The notes under the pieces: generated by a model
Databases searched by the model: none
Seen by the model: the letters and a program-made list of their open reading frames with translations, nothing else
What the model was told of the DNA's origin: nothing
Translations under genes and position numbers: made by a program
Part shown: positions 8,570-17,004 of the stretch, piece by piece
Position numbering within the stretch: position 1 is the first letter of the stretch
Layout of the letters: each line of letters starts with the position of its first letter
From: an uncultured Aquimarina sp.
GTDB lineage: Bacteria; Bacteroidota; Bacteroidia; Flavobacteriales; Flavobacteriaceae
DNA length: 64,000 nt
Assembly: GCA_947498775.1 (NCBI GenBank)
Contig: CANMLL010000013.1
Location: 124,001 to 188,000, forward strand
Direction of reading: 5' to 3'

Positions 8570-10180
8570 TCAAGAAGGAATCATAGCTTTTAAATCTTCT
8601 AACGCATTAGCTTCTTCTATTTTTTTGTCTTGTCGCCATCTCAAAATTCTAGGAAACCGTGTTGCAATTCCGCTCTTGTGTCGTTTTGATAATGCGATTC
8701 CTTCAAAAGCTATTTCAAATACCAATTCTGGTGTCACACTACGCACAGGACCAAAACGCTCTATTGTATTTTTCTTGATCCATGCATCTACTTTTCTAAA
8801 TTCGGCATCGGTTAAACCAGAATATGCCTTGGCAAAGGTTACTAATTCCTTTTTATCGGTATCCCAAAGTGCAAACGTATAGTCTGTAAAAAGATTAGAT
8901 CGTCGTCCGTGTCCACGCATAGCATAGGTCAAAACGGCATCTATGGTAAGTGGATCGACTTTCCATTTCCACCAATCTCCTTTTTTGCGACCTACCAGGT
9001 AGGAAGAGTTCTTTCTTTTAAGCATTAATCCTTCACTCCTCATTTCACGAGCGCGCGCCCTTTCTTTAGCAACTGCTTCCCAGGAATCGAAATACATTTT
9101 CTTGGATAACTGTAGCGTATTATATCTCGATTCCGCTTGATTTAAAAGGTAGTCTTTATATAAGTTTTCTAGAAGTTCTCTGCGTTCTGTAAAAGGTGTA
9201 TTTCGAATATCTTTTCCTTTCCATTCTAATACATCATAGACCTTAAGAATCACAGGAGTTTTTGCAAGTAATGCTTTAGATATCGTTTTACGCCCTATAC
9301 GAGTTTGCAAATCATTAAATGTACCAAGGCTTCCATCGGGAAACGGTAAAATTTCACCATCAAGTACGGTACCATCGGGAATTTGATCTACAAAAGAATG
9401 AAATTCAGGGTATTTATCGGTTACTAATTCTTCTCCGCGACTCCAAACAAACAACTCTCGGTTGCGTATGATCACTTGGGATCGTATCCCATCCCATTTA
9501 TGTTCTATACTCCAATCTTGTACCTCTCCAAGATTTGAAACTTCTCCTTCAATGGCATATGCTAAATAGAAAGGATAAGGTTTTGATAAAAAATCGGATG
9601 CTTTTTCTTCGAGAATTAGATCATGAAATGAAATGGTTTGAGGATTCCAATTACCCATCAGTTTATACGCTAAAACATCTTCATCAACTCCAGTAGCTTT
9701 TGCCAATGCACGAGTCATTAACTTTTGGCTTACTCCGATTCTAAAACCACCTGTAATAAGTTTGGTGAATACAAATCGTTCATAATAATTTAGTACTTTC
9801 CAATTTTTGAATACATATTCTTTTTTATCTTCTTCGCTCTTTTTTTTAAGATCTATAAATTCATTCAGAAATTCGGTTAATGTTTTTTCTGTGCTTGTTT
9901 CTGAAGTAGGTAAGATCAAAGCAATCGTTTCTGCCAAATCTCCTACAATATGGTAAGATTCTTCGAATAGCCATGATGGAATATTTGACAACTCTGAGGC
10001 CCAACTCCTCAGTAATGCAGTGTTAACAGGTCGTGGTGGTCGACGATGCGATAGGATAGCAATAGTCCAAACTTTGTCAGGGTCTGGAGCGTTCTGAAAA
10101 TATGATGCTAATGCAGTCACTTTTGCATTCGTTTTATTGGTACTATCCAATTTCTTTATCAACTCTGCAAAATGTTTCAT
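8570..10180 (-). CDS. ATP-dependent DNA ligase (repair operon type)
   Basis: A 536-residue ligase. The nucleotidyltransferase motif EHKWDGIR places the AMP-accepting lysine at Lys228; the later motifs DGEI, EGLMLKRKNSSY and the KWKVD motif V are all readable. The N-terminal 200 residues form the DNA-binding domain and the C-terminal region an OB fold. It seals nicks with ATP during repair, apart from the NAD-dependent replicative ligase. Its start overlaps the stop of the exonuclease gene by 4 bp. Confidence 0.93.
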   Translation of the reverse strand: MKHFAELIKKLDSTNKTNAKVTALASYFQNAPDPDKVWTIAILSHRRPPRPVNTALLRSWASELSNIPSWLFEESYHIVGDLAETIALILPTSETSTEKTLTEFLNEFIDLKKKSEEDKKEYVFKNWKVLNYYERFVFTKLITGGFRIGVSQKLMTRALAKATGVDEDVLAYKLMGNWNPQTISFHDLILEEKASDFLSKPYPFYLAYAIEGEVSNLGEVQDWSIEHKWDGIRSQVIIRNRELFVWSRGEELVTDKYPEFHSFVDQIPDGTVLDGEILPFPDGSLGTFNDLQTRIGRKTISKALLAKTPVILKVYDVLEWKGKDIRNTPFTERRELLENLYKDYLLNQAESRYNTLQLSKKMYFDSWEAVAKERARAREMRSEGLMLKRKNSSYLVGRKKGDWWKWKVDPLTIDAVLTYAMRGHGRRSNLFTDYTFALWDTDKKELVTFAKAYSGLTDAEFRKVDAWIKKNTIERFGPVRSVTPELVFEIAFEGIALSKRHKSGIATRFPRILRWRQDKKIEEANALEDLKAMIPS

Positions 10181-11217
10181 TCGACCACCTCACTTTCTTT
10201 AGACGATTCTATTTCTGAGGGTTCTCCTTCATATTGTGTATTTTCAGTCCTGGCATCATAACCTTGCTCTCTAAGATATCTGGAAAAAATATCGGTATAT
10301 CCATGCGTACTGATTATTTTTTCGGCTCCGGTAGTTTTGATAGCTTGTAATAGTCCTTGCCAATCACAATGATCTGATAACACAAAACCTTTATCAATAG
10401 CTCTACGGCGGCGTGCCCCTCTAAAAGTCATCCAACCACTTGCAGAGGCAGTTACATAGGGTACCATTTTACGAATCCAACTGCTACCATGACTACTTGG
10501 TGGTGCTAAAACAATATTGCCAAGTAGTTCTTGTTTTTTAGTGTCTCTTGTAATTAGCTTTGTGTCAGGAAAGTCTACCATAGGTCTTAAAACATTAGTC
10601 ATATTCTCTATAGCACCGTGAGTATATATTTTTCCGATATCGGGATCTAAATATTTTAATAACCGTTGTGCTTTCCCTAGAGAATATCCAAAAAGAATGG
10701 ATGTTTTGCCTTCGTCTTTATTGGTAGACCACCAAGAATTGATATCTGCGAATACTTCTTCTTGAGGAATCCATTTAAACGCGGGTAACCCAAAAGTACA
10801 TTCAGTAATGAATGTATGGCATTTTACAGGTTCGTAGGGGGTAGAAACTCCATCATTTTCAATTTTGTAATCCCCGGTAAAAACCCAAACTTCCCCTTTA
10901 TGTTCTACACGTATTTGTGAACTTCCAATAATATGACCGGCAGGGTGAAGAGAAAATTTTACATTGTTGATGGTAAATATCTCCCCATACTTTTTTCCAG
11001 TAACATTAATATCGCCAAGTCGATGCTTGATAATAGGAACATTTGTATGATGTGTAATGTATTCTTTGTGTCCCCAGCGGCTGTGATCTGCATGACCATG
11101 ACTAATAATTGCCTTATCTACAGGTTTCCATGGATCAAGATAAACCCCAGCCACTTCACAATAGATACCTTTTGTATTAAAAGCAAGTAAAGGGGTTTTT
11201 GAAAGTGTGGGTTTCAT
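10177..11217 (-). CDS. Ligase-associated DNA damage response exonuclease (metallo-beta-lactamase fold)
   Basis: A 346-residue MBL-fold nuclease related to SNM1/CPSF73. The metal-binding HxHxDH motif is HGHADH at 40-45, with AGHIIGS, FTGDYK and the late SDHCDW (beta-CASP region) following. It is the first gene of the ligase-helicase-PdeM operon. The family is expected to trim damaged or crosslinked DNA ends. The TTTCATTC context shows no ribosome binding site, as usual in this phylum. Confidence 0.9.
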   Translation of the reverse strand: MKPTLSKTPLLAFNTKGIYCEVAGVYLDPWKPVDKAIISHGHADHSRWGHKEYITHHTNVPIIKHRLGDINVTGKKYGEIFTINNVKFSLHPAGHIIGSSQIRVEHKGEVWVFTGDYKIENDGVSTPYEPVKCHTFITECTFGLPAFKWIPQEEVFADINSWWSTNKDEGKTSILFGYSLGKAQRLLKYLDPDIGKIYTHGAIENMTNVLRPMVDFPDTKLITRDTKKQELLGNIVLAPPSSHGSSWIRKMVPYVTASASGWMTFRGARRRRAIDKGFVLSDHCDWQGLLQAIKTTGAEKIISTHGYTDIFSRYLREQGYDARTENTQYEGEPSEIESSKESEVVE

Positions 11218-11355
11218 TATTTTTTATTCTTAAATACATCATTTTATAACAATAAAATCCTGTAAGATCTTTTTGAATCATAAATTAAGGCATTTGAACA
11301 CAACTTACTACAAAAGTAAATGTCCATAAAACTGTTCGAAGCCGATTTTGCTTTA

Positions 11356-11442
11356 CTCGATAATCGAGATTTAAATGCTCCGAGGTTTGCCTCGAAATCA
11401 AAAATCAGTTTCTTACAAATGCCTCGTGGGCTTGCCCCGAGG
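11356..11442. repeat. Cluster of three short palindromes (REP-like) in a gene-free stretch
   Basis: Between the exonuclease gene and the Lacal_2735 gene (11218-11538, no gene seen) lie CTCGATAATCGAG (11356-11368), a CGAGG/CCTCG hairpin (11381-11394) and CCTCG-T-GGGC-TT-GCCC-CGAGG (11422-11442). Their GC-rich, repeated CGAGG core contrasts with the AT-rich surroundings and looks like a REP-type or degraded mobile repeat. No RAYT transposase is in the window. Confidence 0.5.
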
Positions 11443-11538
11443 TTCTTTACTAATTGAAACAATATGCCATCATTCACAGTATTAGATGAAATTTTATGGT
11501 GTAATGGAACAAATTGTAAAAATGTAGATAACCAAACT

Positions 11539-11709
11539 CTACTTTTTTTGAAGTGCTTCTATTTGTATTAAAACATCTTCGGCTTCTGCATATATTTTAT
11601 CGCTTTCGGTACGATTAATACTTGAAAGCTTATGCCATTTCTCCATCAATTTTGCATACTTTTTCTGAAGAATTTCAATTTCTGATTTTTTCTTGAACAG
11701 TCCGAACAT
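11539..11709 (-). CDS. Lacal_2735 family protein
   Basis: A 56-residue charged helical protein beginning MFGLFKKKSEIEILQKKYAK and continuing with an AEAEDVLIQIEAL helix. It matches the small flavobacterial Lacal_2735 family, probably a short coiled coil. Function is unknown. It lies downstream of the glutathione peroxidase gene on the same strand, 27 bp away, so it may end the folE transcript. Confidence 0.82.
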   Translation of the reverse strand: MFGLFKKKSEIEILQKKYAKLMEKWHKLSSINRTESDKIYAEAEDVLIQIEALQKK

Positions 11710-11736
11710 AACTTACTTTTAAATGTTGTTTGTAGT

Positions 11737-12264
11737 TTATTTCAAGTGTTTTTCTATTTTTGAACTCAAAGGGCTTGTCGTGGAGAAATAGTAGTCTATG
11801 AGCCCTCCACTTTTATCAACCAGATATTTTTGGAAATTCCATTTTACGCTGGAATTTTTCTTACCATTGAGCTGTTTTTGTGTCAGCCAACTATATAAAG
11901 GATGTTGTTTTACTCCCCTTACTTTAATTTTTTCTGTTAGTAAAAAAGTAACTCCATAATTCCTTTGACAAAAAGACTGAATTTGGGTTGCGTCACCAGG
12001 TTCTTGATTACCAAATTGATTGCAAGGAGATCCAATAATAACAAGATCATTCTGATAGCGATCATTTAATTTTTGTAAGTCTTCATATTGCCTGGTGAAT
12101 CCACATTTTGAAGCCACATTTACAAACAAGATGTGTTTCCCCTTAAACATAGAAAGGTTTATAGGCTTTCCATCGAGCGTATTAATGCTTATATCGTAAA
12201 TAGAAATATTGGTCATTTCCTCTTTTTTATTAGGTGCTAATTTTGCCTTGCTTATCGTTTTCAT
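11737..12264 (-). CDS. Glutathione peroxidase family protein (thiol peroxidase)
   Basis: A 175-residue GPx-like enzyme with peroxidatic Cys54 in NVASKCGFT, Gln83 in PCNQFGNQEPG and Trp142-Asn143 in KWNFQKYL: the full catalytic set with Cys in place of selenocysteine. Bacterial Cys enzymes of this kind mostly use thioredoxin to reduce hydroperoxides. The family consensus begins near residue 19, so Met17 (position 12216) is an alternative start. It follows the SDR gene by 3 bp, in an operon headed by folE, which fits protection against photo-oxidative damage. Confidence 0.9.
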   Translation of the reverse strand: MKTISKAKLAPNKKEEMTNISIYDISINTLDGKPINLSMFKGKHILFVNVASKCGFTRQYEDLQKLNDRYQNDLVIIGSPCNQFGNQEPGDATQIQSFCQRNYGVTFLLTEKIKVRGVKQHPLYSWLTQKQLNGKKNSSVKWNFQKYLVDKSGGLIDYYFSTTSPLSSKIEKHLK

Positions 12265-12267
12265 TTT

Positions 12268-12951
12268 TTACATTTTAAAGGATACAATTCCACAATCCAT
12301 CTCGAAGATTTGGCCTGAAAATGAGACTGCTTTATCTGATATCAAAAAAGCTGCAGTAACAGCTACTTCATCTGGATTTAAAAACTTTTTTAAAGGATGT
12401 CGCTCTGTTATATTTTCAATCATTTTTTCATTTCGTAATAGCTTTGAAGCAAGTTGTGTATCTGTAACTGTAGGTGCAATGGCATTGACCCGTATTGTTG
12501 GCGCGAGTTCAGCTCCAAGGGATTTTACTAACCCTTCAACTGCAGATTTAGAAGCCGCTACACTGGCATGAAATGGCATGCCTAATTTTGCAGCTACAGT
12601 ACTAAAAAGCAAAACAGAAGGATTTACACCTTTCTTTAATTGTGGTAAATATTTTTGAATTGTTTTTACAGCACCCAAAACATTGATTTCAAAATCTTCT
12701 CTAAAATCCTCTAAATTTAATCTCGAAATTGGTTTTAGATTTATACTCCCGGGACAATACACTAGACTATCTATCTGATCAATTTCTGGTAATTCATCAT
12801 TAAGAACATCACAAGAATAGTGTGTCAAATTATTATGATCGAGAGGAGGAGGCGTTCTACTAATATTGATTATTTTATTTTTTTCTAATAGATTGTGTAT
12901 AAGTGAATTTCCTATTCCTTTACTTCCTCCTACTATTACTATTGTTCCCAT
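12268..12951 (-). CDS. SDR-family protein lacking the catalytic tyrosine
   Basis: A 227-residue short-chain dehydrogenase/reductase. The nucleotide-binding motif GGSKGIG (8-14) and the catalytic-region Ser117 and Lys135 are present, but the Tyr of YxxxK is Val131 (VAASK). The C-terminal IRVNAIAPTVTDT is typical. Missing Tyr argues against normal ketone/alcohol chemistry, so it may be a binding or regulatory protein, or use another residue. Its place between folE and gpx matches the SDR often seen in photolyase clusters; this association is from memory. Confidence 0.8.
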   Translation of the reverse strand: MGTIVIVGGSKGIGNSLIHNLLEKNKIINISRTPPPLDHNNLTHYSCDVLNDELPEIDQIDSLVYCPGSINLKPISRLNLEDFREDFEINVLGAVKTIQKYLPQLKKGVNPSVLLFSTVAAKLGMPFHASVAASKSAVEGLVKSLGAELAPTIRVNAIAPTVTDTQLASKLLRNEKMIENITERHPLKKFLNPDEVAVTAAFLISDKAVSFSGQIFEMDCGIVSFKM

Positions 12952-12975
12952 TGTATCTTTCTTTTATATGAGGCA

Positions 12976-13674
12976 TTAGTTATTTAAATAGTTTTGGAGT
13001 TCAGCTATTTTACTTGGAGTATTAAATACTCCTCCATAGTAAGAGGTGACCGTTGCCGAAGTATCATCTTTTATCCCTCTAGAGGACACACACAAATGTT
13101 TAGCATCAATGATAACAGCAACATCTTCAGTCTCCAAAACTTGTTTTAGCTCTGTTGCAATTTGATTTGTTAGTCTCTCTTGTACTTGTGGACGCTTTGC
13201 AAAATATTGTACAATTCTGTTTAATTTGGATAATCCAATTACTTTGCCTGACGAAATATAAGCCACGTGTGCTTTGCCAATAATGGGTACAAAATGATGC
13301 TCACAGTTAGAGTAAAAAGTGATATTTTTCTCCACCAACATTTGGTTGTACTGATACTTATTCTCAAAAAGAGCAACCTTTGGTTTATTTTTCGGGTTTA
13401 GTCCCGAAAAAATTTCATCAATATACATTTTGGCAACACGATTAGGAGTTCCTTTTAAAGAATCATCTGTTAGATCTAATCCCATTACATCCATAATTTC
13501 TGAAAACAAATGAGCTATGCGCTCTTTTTTATCAATATCTGATAGATGAAAAGCATTTTCTTTTATTGGGGTTTCTATACCTGTACTAATATGATCATCA
13601 CCTATCTCATCGATAGAAAAATTAGTTAGATTGTAACCATTAGGTTTTAGTAAAGTTTCAGTTTCTAATTTCAT
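12976..13674 (-). CDS. folE: GTP cyclohydrolase I
   Basis: The enzyme converts GTP to dihydroneopterin triphosphate, first step of pterin/folate synthesis. Zinc ligands are visible in NCEHHFVPI and HLCVSSRG, with GLSKLNRIVQYFAKRPQVQERLT between them. I chose ATG at 13674 (MKLETETLLKPNG), where similarity to flavobacterial FolE begins; the frame is open back to a TTG at 13728 and an ATG at 13719. As first gene behind the 13811 palindrome and next to SDR and peroxidase genes, it may supply pterin antenna for the photolyases; that link is inference. Confidence 0.92.
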   Translation of the reverse strand: MKLETETLLKPNGYNLTNFSIDEIGDDHISTGIETPIKENAFHLSDIDKKERIAHLFSEIMDVMGLDLTDDSLKGTPNRVAKMYIDEIFSGLNPKNKPKVALFENKYQYNQMLVEKNITFYSNCEHHFVPIIGKAHVAYISSGKVIGLSKLNRIVQYFAKRPQVQERLTNQIATELKQVLETEDVAVIIDAKHLCVSSRGIKDDTSATVTSYYGGVFNTPSKIAELQNYLNN

Positions 13675-13796
13675 TCGTTCTTTTTTTAAGAAGTTCAGTT
13701 GATAAAAATTCCTATTCATTAATAACAATTAGATACATAGAAGTTTTTATTGGGAATTTCATCTGTAATTAAGGTAAATTAATATTACTTCTATTT

Positions 13797-13804
13797 CAAA
13801 GTTA
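13797..13804 (-). promoter_or_regulatory. Likely -7 box for folE
   Basis: TAACTTTG on the minus strand matches the Bacteroidota TAnnTTTG consensus and lies about 120 bp before the folE ATG, immediately downstream of the palindrome at 13811-13840. I see no convincing -33 TTTG at the usual distance; the palindrome occupies that place. Confidence 0.4.
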
Positions 13805-13810
13805 CAATAA

Positions 13811-13840
13811 TGTTTAACTATTATTTATATTTGTTAAACA
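13811..13840. promoter_or_regulatory. 30-bp palindromic element between folE and CIA30 genes
   Basis: TGTTTAAC (13811-13818) and GTTAAACA (13833-13840) form an 8-bp perfect inverted repeat; the hexamer arms are again exactly 18 bases apart. A plus-strand -7-like TATATTTG (13826-13833) lies inside it, so one site could control both divergent transcripts. Confidence 0.6.
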
Positions 13841-13933
13841 AAAATTAACATAGTGCTATAAACTTTATTGATTCAAGCGTCGTACTTTTGAATGTATTAG
13901 AAATATCTTATAGATTTTTTAAATTCTTAGTTC

Positions 13934-14467
13934 ATGAATTATTTATTTTTATTTTATTCCCTTTTTATGTCGACAAACAATTCATTAGTCATTTTCGATT
14001 TTAATAAGAATAGTGATAGTAGCAGCTGGAGAATAGTAGATGATAGGGTAATGGGCGGACGCTCTGGTGGCAATTTTTACATCAATAATAAGGGGGTTGG
14101 AGTTTTTGAAGGATATGTTTCCTTAGAAAATAATGGTGGTTTTTCTTCTGTAAGGCATGATTTTGAATCCAAAGAAGTTGATGGGTACAGTAAAATCAAA
14201 ATTCGGCTACGTGGAGATGGAAAGCGCTATCAACTAAGGCTGAAATCAAATAAAAATGAGCGACATGCCTATATTAATTATATCATGACAACAAAAGACT
14301 GGCAATTGATTGAGATACCTTTGTCCGAAATGTATCCTACTTTTAGGGGTAGAAAATTGGATTTACCTAATTATCCTGGCAAAAATATCGAGGAAATAGC
14401 TTTTCTTATTGGCAATAAAGCGGCCGAAAATTTTAAGCTGGAAATTGATAGTATTATACTACAGTAA
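13934..14467 (+). CDS. CIA30 family protein
   Basis: A 177-residue protein of the CIA30 fold (complex I intermediate-associated protein 30; a galactose-binding-like beta sandwich). The family hallmarks WRIVDDRVMGGRSGG and FSSVRHDF are clear, with a preceding hydrophobic start that may be a membrane or secretion signal. In bacteria the family has no proven link to complex I and is often found in photoprotection clusters. It is 17 bp ahead of a FAD oxidoreductase gene and divergent from folE. Confidence 0.85.
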   Translation: MNYLFLFYSLFMSTNNSLVIFDFNKNSDSSSWRIVDDRVMGGRSGGNFYINNKGVGVFEGYVSLENNGGFSSVRHDFESKEVDGYSKIKIRLRGDGKRYQLRLKSNKNERHAYINYIMTTKDWQLIEIPLSEMYPTFRGRKLDLPNYPGKNIEEIAFLIGNKAAENFKLEIDSIILQ

Positions 14468-14484
14468 TAACGATATGTTGATAC

Positions 14485-15765
14485 ATGAAAAAAGAAGATT
14501 ATAAGATTCATATCATAGGCGCTGGTATAAGTGGTTTGATTGCTGCTCAGGTATTAGAGAACTACGGATATTCACCCATAATTATAGAAGCGACAGACTT
14601 TGCTGGAGGACGTGTAAAAACTGATATTATTGATGGTTACCAACTAGATCATGGTTTTCAGGTGCTGCTAACGGCTTATCCTTTGGCACAGCGGTATTTA
14701 GATTTCGAAAAATTGTCTTTGCAGAAGTTTTTACCCGGAGCCTGTATTTTTAAAAATGGAACCTTAAGAACCGTAGGTGATCCTATTCGTAACCCATCTC
14801 TTTTGATTCCAACTCTTTTTGCGAATTTGGGTAATTTTTCGGATAAGATAAAGATTTTGAGGCTAAATTCAATGCTAAAGAAAAAGTCGGTTACAACTAT
14901 TTTTGAAGATCAAGAAATTAGTACATTGCTGTACCTCAAGGATTATGGTTTTTCTGATGAGATTATAAATGATTTTTTCAAACCTTTCTTTAGTGGAATT
15001 TTTTTAGAACCAAATTTGGAGACCTCGAGTAGGATGTTTGAGTTTGTTTATAAAATGTTTGGTGAAGGATCTGCAGCATTACCAAAGGATGGTATTGTAG
15101 GCATTGTGAATCAATTAGTTTCAAAACTGAAGAAAACAGATATTTTATATGATTCTCCTGTTAAACAAGTAGAGGATGGTCGTATAATTCTGAAAAACGG
15201 AGCAGAAATAAAAAGTGACTTTACTTTAATAGCAACAGAGCCAAACCAAGTCATACCAAATTTAAAGAATCAAAACATCGATTGGCGAGCTTGCGATACC
15301 TTATATTTTGAAGTAAATCATCGAATTATTGATAAACCATTAATTGGACTTATTTCAGATAAAGAAGCCTTAATAAATAATGTTTTTTATCATACAAGTT
15401 TAAAGACTTCTACGGTATCAAAAAAAGAACTTTTATCAGTTACTGTAGTTAAGAATCATCAATTTGAAGAAAAAGAACTGAAACAAATGGTGATTAAAGA
15501 TTTAGATCAATATTGTGGTATTACCCAATGTAAATTTATTAAGCATTATCATATTAAAAATGCGCTACCAAGGATAAAGAACTTGCAATATGAGATCTCT
15601 CCAACAGAAACAAAATTAACAAGTACCTTATTTTTGGCAGGAGATCAATTACTTAATGGTTCATTAAATGCTGCCATGATTTCTGGAGAACGAGCTGCGC
15701 TGGGCATTATTAAAACATTAGAAGAGGGTTTAATAGTAGAGGAATTTACTTCTGAGTTTATGTGA
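14485..15765 (+). CDS. FAD-dependent oxidoreductase (amine oxidase / protoporphyrinogen oxidase-like)
   Basis: A 426-residue flavoprotein with the Rossmann motif HIIGAGISGLIAAQ (8-21), the downstream IIEATDFAGGRVKT and the C-terminal FAD-contact LFLAGDQLLNGSLNAA. This is the NAD(P)-binding amine-oxidase superfamily that also contains carotenoid desaturases. The substrate is not evident. It shares an operon with the CIA30 gene and faces the DUF2237 operon, so a part in lipid, pigment or quinone chemistry under light stress is a guess. Confidence 0.8.
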   Translation: MKKEDYKIHIIGAGISGLIAAQVLENYGYSPIIIEATDFAGGRVKTDIIDGYQLDHGFQVLLTAYPLAQRYLDFEKLSLQKFLPGACIFKNGTLRTVGDPIRNPSLLIPTLFANLGNFSDKIKILRLNSMLKKKSVTTIFEDQEISTLLYLKDYGFSDEIINDFFKPFFSGIFLEPNLETSSRMFEFVYKMFGEGSAALPKDGIVGIVNQLVSKLKKTDILYDSPVKQVEDGRIILKNGAEIKSDFTLIATEPNQVIPNLKNQNIDWRACDTLYFEVNHRIIDKPLIGLISDKEALINNVFYHTSLKTSTVSKKELLSVTVVKNHQFEEKELKQMVIKDLDQYCGITQCKFIKHYHIKNALPRIKNLQYEISPTETKLTSTLFLAGDQLLNGSLNAAMISGERAALGIIKTLEEGLIVEEFTSEFM

Positions 15766-15775
15766 TAGTAGTTCT

Positions 15776-16144
15776 TTAAGAAATATATTCGTGACTACTG
15801 AGTGTTTCTAGATCTGTATATTGAAGAGCATTAATATGACAAGATTCTAAGATAATAAGTGGTGCTTTTCCTACTTTTTCTGCCTGCAACCATCTCGAGA
15901 TGCATAAACACCATGTATCTCCAGGAGTCAATCCTGGAAAATTCCAATAGGGTATAGGTGTCGATAGATCATTGCCTTTTAATTTGGTATACTCCAAAAA
16001 ATCGGAAGTAATTACTGCACAAATAATATGAGTTCCTGTATCTTCTTGAGTAGTTCGGCAATACCCGTCTCTGAAATAACCGGTTATTGGATCATGACAG
16101 CAAGATTTTAAAGGAGTTCCTAGTACATTAAGTTCTGTACTCAT
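15776..16144 (-). CDS. DUF2237 family protein
   Basis: A 122-residue protein with the DUF2237 pattern: LNVLGTPLKSCCHDPITGYF, then RDGYCRTTQEDTGTHIICA, then PGDTWCLCISRWLQA. Several conserved Cys suggest metal binding or redox chemistry. Function is unknown. I start at ATG 16144, since the frame only extends to a TTG two codons upstream. It is the last of three minus-strand genes and is convergent with the FAD oxidoreductase gene. Confidence 0.85.
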   Translation of the reverse strand: MSTELNVLGTPLKSCCHDPITGYFRDGYCRTTQEDTGTHIICAVITSDFLEYTKLKGNDLSTPIPYWNFPGLTPGDTWCLCISRWLQAEKVGKAPLIILESCHINALQYTDLETLSSHEYIS

Positions 16145-16167
16145 TTGCAACAGATTATAGTAACTAT

Positions 16168-16599
16168 TTAAATCGAGTCTACATGAGGGAATCTCAAATC
16201 GTATGCTACTTTCAAGCTGATTAATTTATCAAAGAAAGCAGTATTTTCCTTGTGAGTTCTATTGTTCTTGAAATGAATAAACCTACCTTGAGCATGAATA
16301 CTAATTCCGTTTGTTTTGTACAAATAGAATTGATAATATGGTATAACCCATATATAATTCTTTAATCCCTTATTTATAGCAATCAAGATTCCATTGGGTC
16401 GTAATTCAATACTACCGTAATTTATATCAGAAATGGTATTTAGGTATGATCTTAAATTAGGACTTACTTCATCTATAATCATACGTTTAGAACCAATACC
16501 TTTAAGTTTAAGAGATTCTAAAAATGAAAAAGGTTTACCAATCAAATCATTGATAAGTTTTTTGTTGTTGTTACTAAAATAAGTGGTTTCTAATATCAT
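16168..16599 (-). CDS. Hypothetical protein (middle gene of DUF2237 operon)
   Basis: A 143-residue protein from ATG 16599; the frame is open six codons further to a TTG. I do not recognise a family. It is soluble-looking, mixed alpha/beta, with aromatic clusters (NYIWVIPYYQFYLYK) and a basic segment RFIHFKNNRTHKEN. It lies between the DUF2237 gene and a small helical protein gene on the same strand. Confidence 0.6.
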   Translation of the reverse strand: MILETTYFSNNNKKLINDLIGKPFSFLESLKLKGIGSKRMIIDEVSPNLRSYLNTISDINYGSIELRPNGILIAINKGLKNYIWVIPYYQFYLYKTNGISIHAQGRFIHFKNNRTHKENTAFFDKLISLKVAYDLRFPHVDSI

Positions 16600-16636
16600 C
16601 TCCAAATATAGATTCAATTCATCACAAAGTGAATAT

Positions 16637-16858
16637 TTATACGACAGGTGTGCCTTTTAATCGCTTTTCGATTTTCTTTTTTTTAGCAGTAAGAAGTTTC
16701 ATGATATCCATGAGTTTAGAATCTTTGGTTTTTTTGTACACTTCATTTAATGACAATATAAGAGATTTAGCTTCTCTTGAAGCCGCAACTCTATCACTTG
16801 TAGTCATATTACTCATTTTCATCCTCTCGAATTCGAGAGCTTTTTGTATTAATTCCAT
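16637..16858 (-). CDS. Small basic helical protein, unknown function
   Basis: A 73-residue protein predicted to be almost entirely helical, with KMSNMTTSDRVAASREAK in the middle and a Lys-rich tail LLTAKKKKIEKRLKGTPVV. No family recognised. It starts the three-gene DUF2237 transcript, 30 bp after a near copy of the 30-bp palindrome. Confidence 0.6.
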   Translation of the reverse strand: MELIQKALEFERMKMSNMTTSDRVAASREAKSLILSLNEVYKKTKDSKLMDIMKLLTAKKKKIEKRLKGTPVV

Positions 16859-16888
16859 ATAATAAGCTTTTATTTAAAAATACAGAAA

Positions 16889-16918
16889 TGTTTAATTTTT
16901 TAATTTATTTTTTAAGCA
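16889..16918. promoter_or_regulatory. Near match to the 30-bp palindromic element
   Basis: TGTTTA at 16889-16894 and TAAGCA at 16913-16918 keep the same 18-base spacing with a single changed base in the second arm. It lies just upstream of the DUF2237 operon. It is weaker evidence than the two exact copies in this region. Confidence 0.35.
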
Positions 16919-17004
16919 TAAATTATTATAATACCATAAGTTTTGCTTATGAAGTAGTTGAACATTTTATAATAACGTTAGAGTATTTGTTCAATTTTAT
17001 TCTT

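Noticed and set aside
11244..11477. 77-residue minus-strand frame
   Set aside because: It runs through the triple palindrome, which explains the open frame; the protein has no family features.
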